Positions 14,974 through 22,607 of a DNA stretch of 34,572 nt are shown piece by piece. Location: contig CAMDGU010000031.1 in NCBI GenBank assembly GCA_945897885.1, positions 1-34,572 on the forward strand. Reading direction: 5' to 3'. The stretch comes from Chitinophaga pinensis (GTDB lineage Bacteria; Bacteroidota; Bacteroidia; NS11-12g; UBA9320). The notes under the pieces are model-generated. The model was not told where the DNA came from. It worked only from the letters and a program-made list of their open reading frames with translations, and ran no database searches. The position numbers and the translations under genes were made by a program. Each line of letters opens with the position of its first letter. The stretch's first letter is position 1.

Positions 14974-15738
14974 TTGGTTAAAAAAACTTACTTCCCTCAG
15001 ATTAATGAGCTTGAAAAAAAAGCAACATTAATAGATGTTCATAGTAGAATAGGCGTCAATTTCACCTTTAATATGGTTCATTACCAATTTCATATTGATA
15101 AGAAACAATATGAGCTATTCCCTCAATGCTGCAAATACCATACTACTATTTTTGAATTTTTTAAAAAGTGGTTTAATAATGACTTTCCTGGCAAAAATAT
15201 TCAGCACCAAAAACTGTTTGACCTCCCAGAATTTAAAAAAGAAGATTACAGATATATCCCATTATTGCTTACCCGTTCCGTTTGTTCTACTGAGATTCAT
15301 ATTTATAAACAGAGAGACAAACCAGAGTGGTTTGAAGAGACAACCTCCTTCATTAACTACAATTGCGATTGTCTTACAAAATCACAAGGGTAGATATAAA
15401 GAAATTCTAAATATTCCTGAGTTTATATCAGATAATCATATTTTCATTAAAGAGGGTTCTCAATTAAAGAGGGTTAAAACTAAGGATATATTTTACATTA
15501 TGTCTGATGCAAACTATCTTCATATAAATACCGCCCAAAAAAATTATTTGGTACGAAATAAATTATTAGATTTTTACACTGAATTACCTGACAAAGAGTT
15601 TATCCAAGTACATCGAAGATTTTTGATAAATAAGCATCATGTTGATTCATTTGACAATAAACTGTTGTGGTTAATAATAAAACTATTTCAATCTCAAAAA
15701 GCTTTAGAAATGCTTTTTTGAATGAAATTTATTTGTAA
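14974..15738 (+). pseudogene. LytTR-type transcriptional regulator, broken by two frameshifts
   Basis: The first part (14974 to ~15350) reads as an N-terminal region of ~125 residues in one frame and stops at 15393. The LytTR DNA-binding domain continues in the next frame: HIFIKEGSQLKRVKTKDIFY, NYLHINTAQKNYLVRNKL, then FIQVHRRFLINKHHVDSFDN. At about 15660 the frame shifts back, and the true domain end VVVNNKTISISKSFRNAFLN is read to TAA at 15738. Two indels of opposite phase are therefore needed to restore one protein of about 250 residues. The apparent start is TTG with a stop just upstream, so the 5' end may be damaged too. It is a decaying gene, or assembly errors at A/T runs. LytTR proteins of this kind are usually local regulators. 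Confidence 0.7.
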
Positions 15739-15782
15739 AATCTTTAGATAACTATTACCAACTCCAATTGCCTCACAATCCG

Positions 15783-15790
15783 TATTTTTG
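15783..15790 (+). promoter_or_regulatory. -7 box of the uxs gene
   Basis: TATTTTTG matches TAnnTTTG exactly, 14 bp before the ATG at 15805, giving a leader of about 10 nt. Confidence 0.5.
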
Positions 15791-15804
15791 AAGTTCAAAA
15801 TATT

Positions 15805-16788
15805 ATGACTAAAAAACGTGTACTTATTACCGGTGCTGCCGGATTTCTTGGATCTCATTTGTGTGATAGATTTATCAAAGAAGGCTATTTTGTAATGGGG
15901 ATGGATAATCTTATTACAGGAGACCTCCGTAATATTGAACATCTTTTTGGAAACCCCGATTTTGTTTTTTATAACCACGATGTTTCAAAGTTTGTGCACG
16001 TCCCTGGGGAATTAGATTATATTTTGCATTTCGCCTCACCTGCCAGCCCAATTGATTATTTAAGAATTCCAATACAAACTTTAAAAGTTGGCTCCTTAGG
16101 CATTCATCATTTATTGGGTTTGGCCAAAGCAAAAAATGCAAGACTTCTTATCGCTAGTACAAGCGAAGTATATGGTGACCCATTGGTACATCCGCAAAAT
16201 GAAGACTATTGGGGAAATGTAAATCCTGTGGGTCCTCGTGGCGTATATGATGAAGCGAAGCGTTTTCAGGAAGCTATGACCATGGCTTATCACACCTATC
16301 ATGGACTAGAGACAAGAATAGTAAGAATTTTTAATACTTATGGACCGCGAATGAGGCTTAATGATGGTCGCGTTTTACCGGCATTTATTGGTCAGGCATT
16401 GCGTGGTGAAGATTTGACCGCTTTTGGTGATGGAACCCAAACTCGTTCTTTTTGCTATGTAGATGATTTGGTGGAAGGTATTTATCGTCTGTTGTTAAGC
16501 GATTATGCTCAACCCGTAAATATTGGCAATCCTAATGAAATTACTATTAATCAGTTTGCCGAAGAAATAATAAAACTCACAGGAACCAATCAAAAAGTAA
16601 TTTACAAACCATTACCTACCGACGATCCTAAACAACGAAAGCCTGATGTTACCCGTGCCAAAACTCTGCTAAATTGGGAACCAAAAGTAAGCCGTGAGGA
16701 GGGTTTAAAATTAACTTATGACTATTTCAAAAGTTTGCCGCCGGAGCGCTGGAATGAAGAACCTTATGGCAGAGACTTTAAGAAATAG
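15805..16788 (+). CDS. UDP-glucuronate decarboxylase (UDP-xylose synthase)
   Basis: A 327-residue short-chain dehydrogenase of the extended type. It oxidises and decarboxylates UDP-glucuronate to UDP-xylose with bound NAD+. Seen: the Rossmann motif [10 protein letters not shown] (residues ~9-18), the UXS-specific [20 protein letters not shown] stretch, the active-site tyrosine and lysine in [12 protein letters not shown], and the nucleotide-binding [10 protein letters not shown]. The sequence follows UXS closely, rather than dTDP-glucose dehydratase or GalE. Length is typical for soluble bacterial UXS. UDP-xylose is a donor for cell-surface glycans, in line with the glycosyltransferase operon ending 1 kb downstream on the other strand. 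Its stop overlaps the 3' end of the next, convergent gene by 11 bp inside a perfect hairpin. Confidence 0.92.
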   Translation: MTKKRVLITGAAGFLGSHLCDRFIKEGYFVMGMDNLITGDLRNIEHLFGNPDFVFYNHDVSKFVHVPGELDYILHFASPASPIDYLRIPIQTLKVGSLGIHHLLGLAKAKNARLLIASTSEVYGDPLVHPQNEDYWGNVNPVGPRGVYDEAKRFQEAMTMAYHTYHGLETRIVRIFNTYGPRMRLNDGRVLPAFIGQALRGEDLTAFGDGTQTRSFCYVDDLVEGIYRLLLSDYAQPVNIGNPNEITINQFAEEIIKLTGTNQKVIYKPLPTDDPKQRKPDVTRAKTLLNWEPKVSREEGLKLTYDYFKSLPPERWNEEPYGRDFKK

Positions 16789-16799
16789 GATTTCTTAAA
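16777..16799. terminator. Perfect inverted repeat over both convergent stop codons
   Basis: TTTAAGAAAT-AGG-ATTTCTTAAA is a perfect 10-bp stem with a 3-base centre. It contains the uxs stop (TAG, 16786-16788) and the stop of the leftward gene (16780-16778). It can act in both directions, although no long T run follows, so it may serve as a 3' mRNA stabiliser rather than a terminator. Confidence 0.5.
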
Positions 16800-17200
16800 A
16801 TTGTAAATTCATATTCAGCGGCCTCCTTTTCATGCAAAAACTTGGCTTTGGCTTGTGATTCATCTGCTGCTCTGAAATATGAAATATGCTTCATTGGGTC
16901 ACCTTTCTTTTTCCATTCAATGGTAAATGAATATAAAAATTGGGGGTTATAAAATTCATTCAAATAGCTTCTCATTTTTTCAAGGCAATGAATACTGCTG
17001 GTGCCGCTTACCGAATGTAAAAGCATATAATTTTCGTGTACAGGATTATAAGTTAACAGATTCAATTTTATAGTTTCATCATCACTCATCATGTTTATAT
17101 GATAATCAAAATGGCAACTTACGCCATTATCATTCTTCAAAATTTCAACTATTTGATGTTGCAAACGAATCTGCTGAAGTTTCTTATCGTATGAATTCAT
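16778..17200 (-). CDS. Conserved hypothetical protein
   Basis: I do not recognise this family. From the ATG at 17200 it encodes 140 residues ([20 protein letters not shown]), soluble and without a signal peptide. It looks alpha/beta, with an acidic-polar middle and a C-terminal strand-helix-strand pattern ([12 protein letters not shown], then [13 protein letters not shown]). An open frame continues 20 codons upstream to 17260, but the -7 box at 17207-17214 lies inside that extension, so the shorter start is preferred. The gene is divergent from tadA with 79 bp between starts, and its 3' end overlaps uxs. Nothing in the sequence gives a biochemical function. Confidence 0.65.
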   Translation of the reverse strand: MNSYDKKLQQIRLQHQIVEILKNDNGVSCHFDYHINMMSDDETIKLNLLTYNPVHENYMLLHSVSGTSSIHCLEKMRSYLNEFYNPQFLYSFTIEWKKKGDPMKHISYFRAADESQAKAKFLHEKEAAEYEFTILRNPIS

Positions 17201-17206
17201 TATATG

Positions 17207-17214
17207 CAAAATTA
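17207..17214 (-). promoter_or_regulatory. -7 box of the hypothetical gene ending at 16778
   Basis: The minus strand reads TAATTTTG, an exact TAnnTTTG match, 6 bases before the ATG at 17200. The mRNA would have almost no leader. Confidence 0.5.
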
Positions 17215-17266
17215 GATTTTTGAAACAACAACTTAATAACCCACTAACAAATAACCTCAATAACCA

Positions 17267-17274
17267 TAAATTTG
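17267..17274 (+). promoter_or_regulatory. -7 box of tadA
   Basis: TAAATTTG matches the consensus exactly. It lies 5 bases before the GTG at 17280 and 23 before the ATG at 17298, so any longer N-terminal extension from 17220 is ruled out if the box is used. Confidence 0.55.
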
Positions 17275-17279
17275 CCGCA

Positions 17280-17714
17280 GTGAACGACGAATACTACATG
17301 AAACAGGCTTACCGGGAAGCTTTAAAAGCCTTTGATGCTGACGAGGTACCAATAGGTGCTGTAATTGTAGCCGGAGATAAAATAATTGCAAAGGGAAATA
17401 ATCAAACTGAATTATTAAATGACACCACTGCTCATGCTGAAATTATTGCTTTAACAGCAGCATTTAATGCGATGGGAAGTAAATTTTTGGAAGAGTGTAG
17501 CATGTATATTACCATTGAGCCTTGTGCTATGTGTGCAGGTGCCTTAAAATGGGCCAGAATCGGAAAACTAATTTATGGAGCCAGCGAACCTAAGAGTGGT
17601 TTTACTCTTTATGAGCCCTCTATTTTACATCCAAATACAATAGTTGTAGATGGTGTATTAAAAGACGAATGCCGGCAATTGATGAAAGATTTTTTTTTAA
17701 AAAAACGCAATTGA
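17280..17714 (+). CDS. tadA: tRNA adenosine(34) deaminase
   Basis: A zinc-dependent deaminase that converts A34 of tRNA-Arg(ACG) to inosine. From GTG 17280 it has 144 residues. Zinc ligands and catalytic Glu are H52-A-E54 (TTAHAEIIAL) and P81-C82-A-M-C85 (IEPCAMCAGALKWARI). DEVPIGAVIV and ASEPKSG are also family marks. The start is uncertain: homology of NDEYYMKQAYREA with the first helix of E. coli TadA (HEYWMRHAL) favours GTG 17280, while an ATG at 17298 would give 138 residues and a leader like those of neighbouring genes. The family also contains guanine and cytosine deaminases, but length and motif spacing fit TadA. Confidence 0.9.
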   Translation: MNDEYYMKQAYREALKAFDADEVPIGAVIVAGDKIIAKGNNQTELLNDTTAHAEIIALTAAFNAMGSKFLEECSMYITIEPCAMCAGALKWARIGKLIYGASEPKSGFTLYEPSILHPNTIVVDGVLKDECRQLMKDFFLKKRN

Positions 17715-17721
17715 CTAGTTT

Positions 17722-17754
17722 AACTTTCCTAAAGTTCAAAACTTTGGAAAAGTT
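17722..17754. terminator. Bidirectional hairpin between tadA and the glycosyltransferase operon
   Basis: AACTTTCCTAAAGTT and AACTTTGGAAAAGTT pair over 12 of 15 positions around a 3-base loop. It starts 7 bp after the tadA stop and 5 bp from the stop of the leftward gene, so it can serve both. Confidence 0.5.
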
Positions 17755-17759
17755 TCATT

Positions 17760-19172
17760 CTAATAAAACTTGATTTTTCGCATAGCAAAAATTACCATTT
17801 TTAGTAATATCAATCCATGCTTAAATCGTGAAATATTGGTATCCCCATAGGTTCTTTCTCTGTATCTTATAGGCACTTCAACAATTTTCAAATTGAGTTT
17901 GTAGGCTCCAAAAATTAAATCAAAATCACCAAACGGATCAAACTCACCAAAGAATTTTCGGTTTTGAATCAACTTATCATAATCTTCTCTAAAAATAACT
18001 TTGGTTCCGCAAAGAGTATCTTTAAACGGCTGTTCCAACAACCATGAAAATGCCATACTAAAAAATTTATTACCCAAAATATTTAGAAAACGCATGGCCT
18101 TTTTCTCCATCACATACACCAAACGGCTGCCATTTATAAAATCACCTTTACCGCTGGCTATAGCATTATAAAATTTTGGTAAATCCTCCGGAGGCATTGT
18201 TAAATCAGCATCCAATATGGTAAGAATATCACCCATAGCCATACCGAAACCTTTGCGAACTGCATCACCCTTTCCTTTTCCATCCTGGCGGCCAATTTTT
18301 ATATCATGACTGTCTTTATATTTTTCAGCCATTTTCTGAATCATTTCCCATGTATCATCCGTTGAGTTTCCTTCAATAAAAATCAACTCTGTATGTTTAC
18401 CAATTTTGGGGGTTCTTAATATGGCATTTTCAATATTTCCACTTTCGTTTCGGGCAGGTATTACTATTGAAATTGAATACTTCTCGGCAGCCTCCTTGTC
18501 AGAAACAGTTTGCTTGGGCATGGCAAACGAATAATGATTGATGCAAAAATGCCTGAACAATGGCATCTTTGACAAGAAATTATTTAAAAATTCAGAAACC
18601 AAAGGAATATAAATTGGAAACATCATTCGGCGGGTATTTCTATAAACCTCAAAACCGGATATGTAAAACAAGTTATTCAAATCCTGAAGTGTAAGCCAAT
18701 TTTGTTGTGGCGATTTTGTTTTTAATCCCAATTTTTCGCCCCAACGTAGAATTGGTTCCCACAATTTACTGTAGTAGCTTACAATAACTTTGGTTCTTGA
18801 GTGACAAACACTTTGCAGTTTTTCAAACACCTCCTGAACATCCGGCAAGAAACCAACCACGTTCGAAATTATGATGACATCAAACTTTTTATCAAAGCTT
18901 ACTGACGCTGCATCCATCACCTCAAATTGAATTCCGGGATTATTTTTCCGAGCTATTTCAATCATAGCAGGTGAAAAATCGATACCTGTTTTATTGGTAC
19001 TTTTTAGCCCGGCAAGTAACTCACCCGTTCCGCAACCAATTTCTAAAACCGAACAATTTTCATTTATAAAATAGTCACAATACTTGGTTATATCATTCCA
19101 GTAGTAATTGTGGTTTTTTCTTATTGAAGGCCGTTTTGCGGCTATTTTTTCAAAATAGGATAGATGACTCAA
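17760..19172 (-). CDS. Fused SAM methyltransferase and family 2 glycosyltransferase
   Basis: A 470-residue two-domain protein. Residues ~1-215 are a class I methyltransferase with motif I VLEIGCGTGELLAGL (43-57), GIDFSPAMIEIA and the DVIIISNVVGFL strand. Residues ~230-470 are a DPM1-like GT2: SIVIPARNESGNIENAI, EGNSTDDTWE, GKGKGDAVRKGFG and the metal/nucleotide DAD in ILDADLTMPPEDLP. DPM1-like enzymes load a sugar on polyprenyl phosphate; no C-terminal membrane helices are present, so it would work at the inner face of the membrane. It is the last gene of an operon with a methyltransferase (6 bp upstream) and a GT-C-like membrane protein. Donor and acceptor are unknown; loading of a methylated sugar on undecaprenyl phosphate is a plausible inference. 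Confidence 0.85.
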   Translation of the reverse strand: MSHLSYFEKIAAKRPSIRKNHNYYWNDITKYCDYFINENCSVLEIGCGTGELLAGLKSTNKTGIDFSPAMIEIARKNNPGIQFEVMDAASVSFDKKFDVIIISNVVGFLPDVQEVFEKLQSVCHSRTKVIVSYYSKLWEPILRWGEKLGLKTKSPQQNWLTLQDLNNLFYISGFEVYRNTRRMMFPIYIPLVSEFLNNFLSKMPLFRHFCINHYSFAMPKQTVSDKEAAEKYSISIVIPARNESGNIENAILRTPKIGKHTELIFIEGNSTDDTWEMIQKMAEKYKDSHDIKIGRQDGKGKGDAVRKGFGMAMGDILTILDADLTMPPEDLPKFYNAIASGKGDFINGSRLVYVMEKKAMRFLNILGNKFFSMAFSWLLEQPFKDTLCGTKVIFREDYDKLIQNRKFFGEFDPFGDFDLIFGAYKLNLKIVEVPIRYRERTYGDTNISRFKHGLILLKMVIFAMRKIKFY

Positions 19173-19178
19173 AATTCT

Positions 19179-19946
19179 TTATTTTTTCTTTTCAATACTA
19201 ATTGTAACAAACATACTAAACCAACCTGCCAAAGGACTCAGCAATTTTTCAATACCCGAAATAATACTAAAACTTCCTTGCGGTACTAGCGATTTCATCG
19301 AGACTCCCCCACTCAACAAATAGCGCAATGGCGTATGTGGCTTTATAATTTTCACTTTTAAATCAGGAAACTGGGATTCAAATTTTTTAATATCCCGTTT
19401 AAACACAATCCATGGCAAAGCGCCATTGGCATCACTCATAGGGCCTGAAGACGGAATGGTCCAATCGCCTTGAGGATTAAAAGTTTCATGATGAAAATTT
19501 TTATATATGACCTTTCCCCAAGCTGAGTTCCAAGGTTCATTCATTAAAATTTTACCGCCCGGCTTAAGAGTTCTTTGCATCTCTTGCAAAAATTTTAAAC
19601 TATCAGGCACATGATGAAATACATCCACCATTAAAAAAGCCCCAATTGAATTATTTTCAAAAGGCATGTTCAAAGCATCAAAGGTCATGTCATTGCCTGG
19701 TAATTCCAGTATATCACTGGTTTTTACGTTCGGCATTATTTCCTTTAAAAATCCACCGCCGGAGCCCAATTCTATAATGGTTTCATTTTCCAATCCTTCA
19801 CATTCCTTTTTAAACAAAGAATACCACTCAATATATAGCTTTTTTAAAAACGGTTTTGATAAAATAATTTCCTTGTGATGAATGGTCCTTCGAGGATCAT
19901 CCAAATCGTAGGTATCAATACCGGGAAGTCGGAGAGATTTTAACAT
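19179..19946 (-). CDS. Class I SAM-dependent methyltransferase
   Basis: A 255-residue methyltransferase with motif I ETIIELGSGGGFLKEIMPN (~55-73), the acidic motif SDILELP, the motif DALNMPFENNSIGAFLMVDV, and HHVPDSLKFLQEMQRTLKPG, typical of the UbiE/Methyltransf_11 group. The C-terminal ~60 residues (PLRYLLSGGVSMKSLVPQG, IEKLLSPLAGWFSMFV) are hydrophobic and may touch the membrane. The substrate is unknown. Its ATG overlaps the stop of the upstream GT-C-like gene as TAATG, so translation is coupled, and the fused methyltransferase-GT2 gene starts 6 bp downstream. The context points to a lipid-linked sugar or surface glycan. Confidence 0.85.
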   Translation of the reverse strand: MLKSLRLPGIDTYDLDDPRRTIHHKEIILSKPFLKKLYIEWYSLFKKECEGLENETIIELGSGGGFLKEIMPNVKTSDILELPGNDMTFDALNMPFENNSIGAFLMVDVFHHVPDSLKFLQEMQRTLKPGGKILMNEPWNSAWGKVIYKNFHHETFNPQGDWTIPSSGPMSDANGALPWIVFKRDIKKFESQFPDLKVKIIKPHTPLRYLLSGGVSMKSLVPQGSFSIISGIEKLLSPLAGWFSMFVTISIEKKK

Positions 19947-21688
19947 TAATAATTTATTTTGTATAAAAGGGCTTCTTCATCATTACCCATTCGTTTTACT
20001 AACTCAAATTTTTGCGGATACTTTTGCGCCACCGGCGAAAAATAATTTTGCATTGTATTAATAATTGATTTTTGGTCAGAATCAACATACGCTTCGTAAA
20101 TGGAAGGATATCCTGCCGGAAGAGTAGAAGTAACATCTCCGCTTCGTTTGGGCTCCAATCTCAAATTGGCAAACATAACATGCGTTACTTTTTGCTCCTT
20201 TAGCTTGGTTAAAATACTATCTGCATCCCGAGGAAAGTTAACTTTATAAATTGGATAAAATTCCATTCCTCGGCCATAAACAAAACTCATAGGGGCCTTG
20301 CGGCTGGCTACCAATGAGCCTTTTGGCAAACTATCAGCACACCATTCACTCAGCATCAAAAAGTTTTTGTAATCATCCGTGTAGCCTTCAAACTTGTCCC
20401 CTTTTAAAAGGTTCTTTTTTACTATTGGAATATTTTTTGAGGATTTTTTTAAGGTTTCGGAGGTATTGTTCCAAAGAAAAATGGCTAATAAAATAAAGAA
20501 AAATGCCTGAAACGATGAATTTCCCGGCTTTGCAAAAAGCTTATAAAAACCATAAAACATCACTATCAACAACAATGGCAAATACACCATTACCAAGCGG
20601 CCTTGCCCCCAGGAAGTTTGAAGTGCAAAAAAAGTAACCCCTAATAATGCAGCTGAATATAGTGCTGATGCCAAAATATATTTTTGCTTACCTCTTAATG
20701 CTGCTAGTAATCCAATTACTAATAACGCTACCGTTAATATGGCAAGAGGTCCTGAAAATTCACCGTTTTCTTTTTTAAATCCTAGTATTTCCCAAAAACG
20801 GCCTGATAGATAAATGACAACGTTACCCAAAAACCGTTCAATAAATCCGGCCATATCTTCCTGCCCTTTGCTTGGGTCATAAGCATCCTTTAAAAATAAA
20901 ATGTTGGACTGAGCAAAATTGGTAATTTTTGAACCCCAAAGCACCTTTTTTAAACCTTCCATCACCACATATATTGCACCAAAAGATACCACAGTAGCCA
21001 ATGCATTTTTCCATTCCTTTTGGAATAAAAAATACACTGAAACAGCCAAAAAAGTTCCTATCCCTACCGTTTTTGTAAAGTAAAGAACAAACATCATGAA
21101 GCCTAAAAACAGCCACTTTATTGCATTTTTTCCAAGTTCAGAAAAAGATGAATCTTTTTCGGGCAAACTGTCCAAATGTTTAAAAAACACCCAGAAAAAT
21201 GCACTTTGTATTAAAAGGAAAAAAGCTTCGGTATAAGTAAGACTGGCGTAGGATAAAGCAAAAAAGTTTGTAGCATAAATAAAAATGGAAGCTACGAGCA
21301 AAAGGTTTGGAATTCTGTTCTTAAACGCTGCAAATAATATCCAAACACTAAGCACAAAGAATAATACCGATAACAACTTTAGCAACATTAAATTAAGCCC
21401 GAACATAGAAATAGGAAGGGCCAAAAACATCACATATAATGGAGCATTATCTGAATACCAATACCCAAAAAAGTCTGTGGCATATTTATTTCCAGCCATG
21501 ATATACAGCGAATCGTCATGTCCGATGGAAACTTTAGCATCAAACATTAAAAAACAAAATAGAAGAGATATTAATGTAATTGCAACCTGCCATAATCTAT
21601 GATTTTCGCCTATGGATTGCTCTGCTTTTTCAAACAGGGTGGCTTTGGTTGCAGGGCTTGGCTTGGCCTTAATAGTATTTTTTGCCAT
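19946..21688 (-). CDS. GT-C/ArnT-PMT-like multispanning glycosyltransferase
   Basis: A 580-residue membrane protein with about ten predicted transmembrane segments between residues ~33 and 400, followed by a soluble C-terminal domain (~420-580). The first periplasmic loop carries GHDDSLYIMAGNKYA with adjacent Asp residues, the mark of GT-C enzymes that take sugar from polyprenyl phosphate (PMT, ArnT, PF13231-like). The N-terminus is basic with no cleavable signal. It is the first gene of a three-gene operon behind a good -7 box. With the DPM1-like GT2 downstream it could form a two-step pathway: sugar loaded inside, then transferred outside to a lipid, glycan or protein. The acceptor cannot be read from the sequence. 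Confidence 0.78.
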   Translation of the reverse strand: MAKNTIKAKPSPATKATLFEKAEQSIGENHRLWQVAITLISLLFCFLMFDAKVSIGHDDSLYIMAGNKYATDFFGYWYSDNAPLYVMFLALPISMFGLNLMLLKLLSVLFFVLSVWILFAAFKNRIPNLLLVASIFIYATNFFALSYASLTYTEAFFLLIQSAFFWVFFKHLDSLPEKDSSFSELGKNAIKWLFLGFMMFVLYFTKTVGIGTFLAVSVYFLFQKEWKNALATVVSFGAIYVVMEGLKKVLWGSKITNFAQSNILFLKDAYDPSKGQEDMAGFIERFLGNVVIYLSGRFWEILGFKKENGEFSGPLAILTVALLVIGLLAALRGKQKYILASALYSAALLGVTFFALQTSWGQGRLVMVYLPLLLIVMFYGFYKLFAKPGNSSFQAFFFILLAIFLWNNTSETLKKSSKNIPIVKKNLLKGDKFEGYTDDYKNFLMLSEWCADSLPKGSLVASRKAPMSFVYGRGMEFYPIYKVNFPRDADSILTKLKEQKVTHVMFANLRLEPKRSGDVTSTLPAGYPSIYEAYVDSDQKSIINTMQNYFSPVAQKYPQKFELVKRMGNDEEALLYKINY

Positions 21689-21704
21689 AATTTTTTCAGG
21701 TATG

Positions 21705-21712
21705 CAAAAATA
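21705..21712 (-). promoter_or_regulatory. -7 box of the GT-C operon
   Basis: The minus strand reads TATTTTTG, an exact consensus match, 16 bases before the ATG at 21688. Confidence 0.5.
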
Positions 21713-21764
21713 TCAAGATTGAAGTAATAATCTAAGGTTTAATTGCAGGCTGTGATATTGAAAA

Positions 21765-22538
21765 TTACTCCTCGAAAAATTTAAAAGTTATTGGCATTCG
21801 GTAATAAACTGCAACCGGTCTATCATCCTTATAGGCGGGAGTCCATTTAGGCATAGAGCGTATTATTCTGATGGTTTCCTCCTCCAATCCATAGCCAATT
21901 GGTTCTCCAACAATATCCACGCAACATACTTTTCCTATGGAGTCAATTATAAATTTTAAAAGTATTTTACCTTCAATTTTATTATCCAAAGCCCCTTTCG
22001 GATATTTAAGAGTCTTGGAAATAAAATCAATCATAGCCGTTCTTCCTCCCGGAAATTGCGGCTTTAGGGTACTTATTAAAAAAATATTGTCAGGAATCTT
22101 TTCATTTACAACCGTATTCGTTCTGTAATAAAAACTAAATCGAATCGGAATATTATAATAAACAGGAGTCACTACACCATTTATACTTCCCGGTTTCCAC
22201 GAGGGCATTTTTTTCACCACATCAATAGCGGCCTCCTCAAGCCCATAACCAAGTTTTTCTTTTGTTATCACAACCATAAAATCAGTTAGTATTCCTGATT
22301 TGGTAACCGTAAACCTCACTTTTACAACCCCCTCTATCCCACTATCAATAGCTGTTTGAGGATATATCAGATTTTTATCAATAAATTCAAACATGGCTTT
22401 TTTACCTCCTGGAAATTCCGGCTCCTTTTCTACAAGGATTTTAATAGACTCTTCAACAACTAAATTATTTGTAGAGTCAGTTTGGGCTAAGCAAAAAATT
22501 TGACTTATTATAAAAAAAAGAAAAAAAAGAGTCTTCAT
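21765..22538 (-). CDS. Protein with two tandem TonB C-terminal domains
   Basis: A 257-residue secreted protein: signal peptide (TLFFLFFIISQIFCLAQ, residues ~3-19) and then two TonB_C domains, about 38-137 and 155-256. Each starts PEFPGG or PQFPGG, then a helix with A-M-x-x-F-I and L-x-YP, then the IEGVVKVRFTV or IEGKILLKFII strand, and ends YGLEE-A/T-I-x-V/I-I/V-K/R-x-MPxWxP. There is no N-terminal membrane anchor and no Pro-rich spacer, so it cannot work like classical TonB. Such periplasmic TonB_C proteins are frequent in Bacteroidota and their role is poorly known. It has its own promoter box and is a single-gene unit. Confidence 0.85.
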   Translation of the reverse strand: MKTLFFLFFIISQIFCLAQTDSTNNLVVEESIKILVEKEPEFPGGKKAMFEFIDKNLIYPQTAIDSGIEGVVKVRFTVTKSGILTDFMVVITKEKLGYGLEEAAIDVVKKMPSWKPGSINGVVTPVYYNIPIRFSFYYRTNTVVNEKIPDNIFLISTLKPQFPGGRTAMIDFISKTLKYPKGALDNKIEGKILLKFIIDSIGKVCCVDIVGEPIGYGLEEETIRIIRSMPKWTPAYKDDRPVAVYYRMPITFKFFEE

Positions 22539-22554
22539 GGTTTATTTAACTTAA

Positions 22555-22562
22555 CAAAAATA
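22555..22562 (-). promoter_or_regulatory. -7 box of the tandem TonB_C gene
   Basis: The minus strand reads TATTTTTG, an exact match, 16 bases before the ATG at 22538. Confidence 0.45.
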
Positions 22563-22607
22563 ACCATTCAAGACATACTTAGAAAAAACAGTTGAGGATT
22601 TACAGTT

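Noticed and set aside
16778-17260. Longer start (17260) for the conserved hypothetical protein
   Set aside because: An exact -7 box lies inside the extra codons and the added Cys/Leu-rich residues do not look like part of the fold.
17220-17279. Longer tadA start at 17220
   Set aside because: The extension contains an exact -7 box and is Asn-rich, unlike any TadA N-terminus. GTG 17280 or ATG 17298 is preferred.
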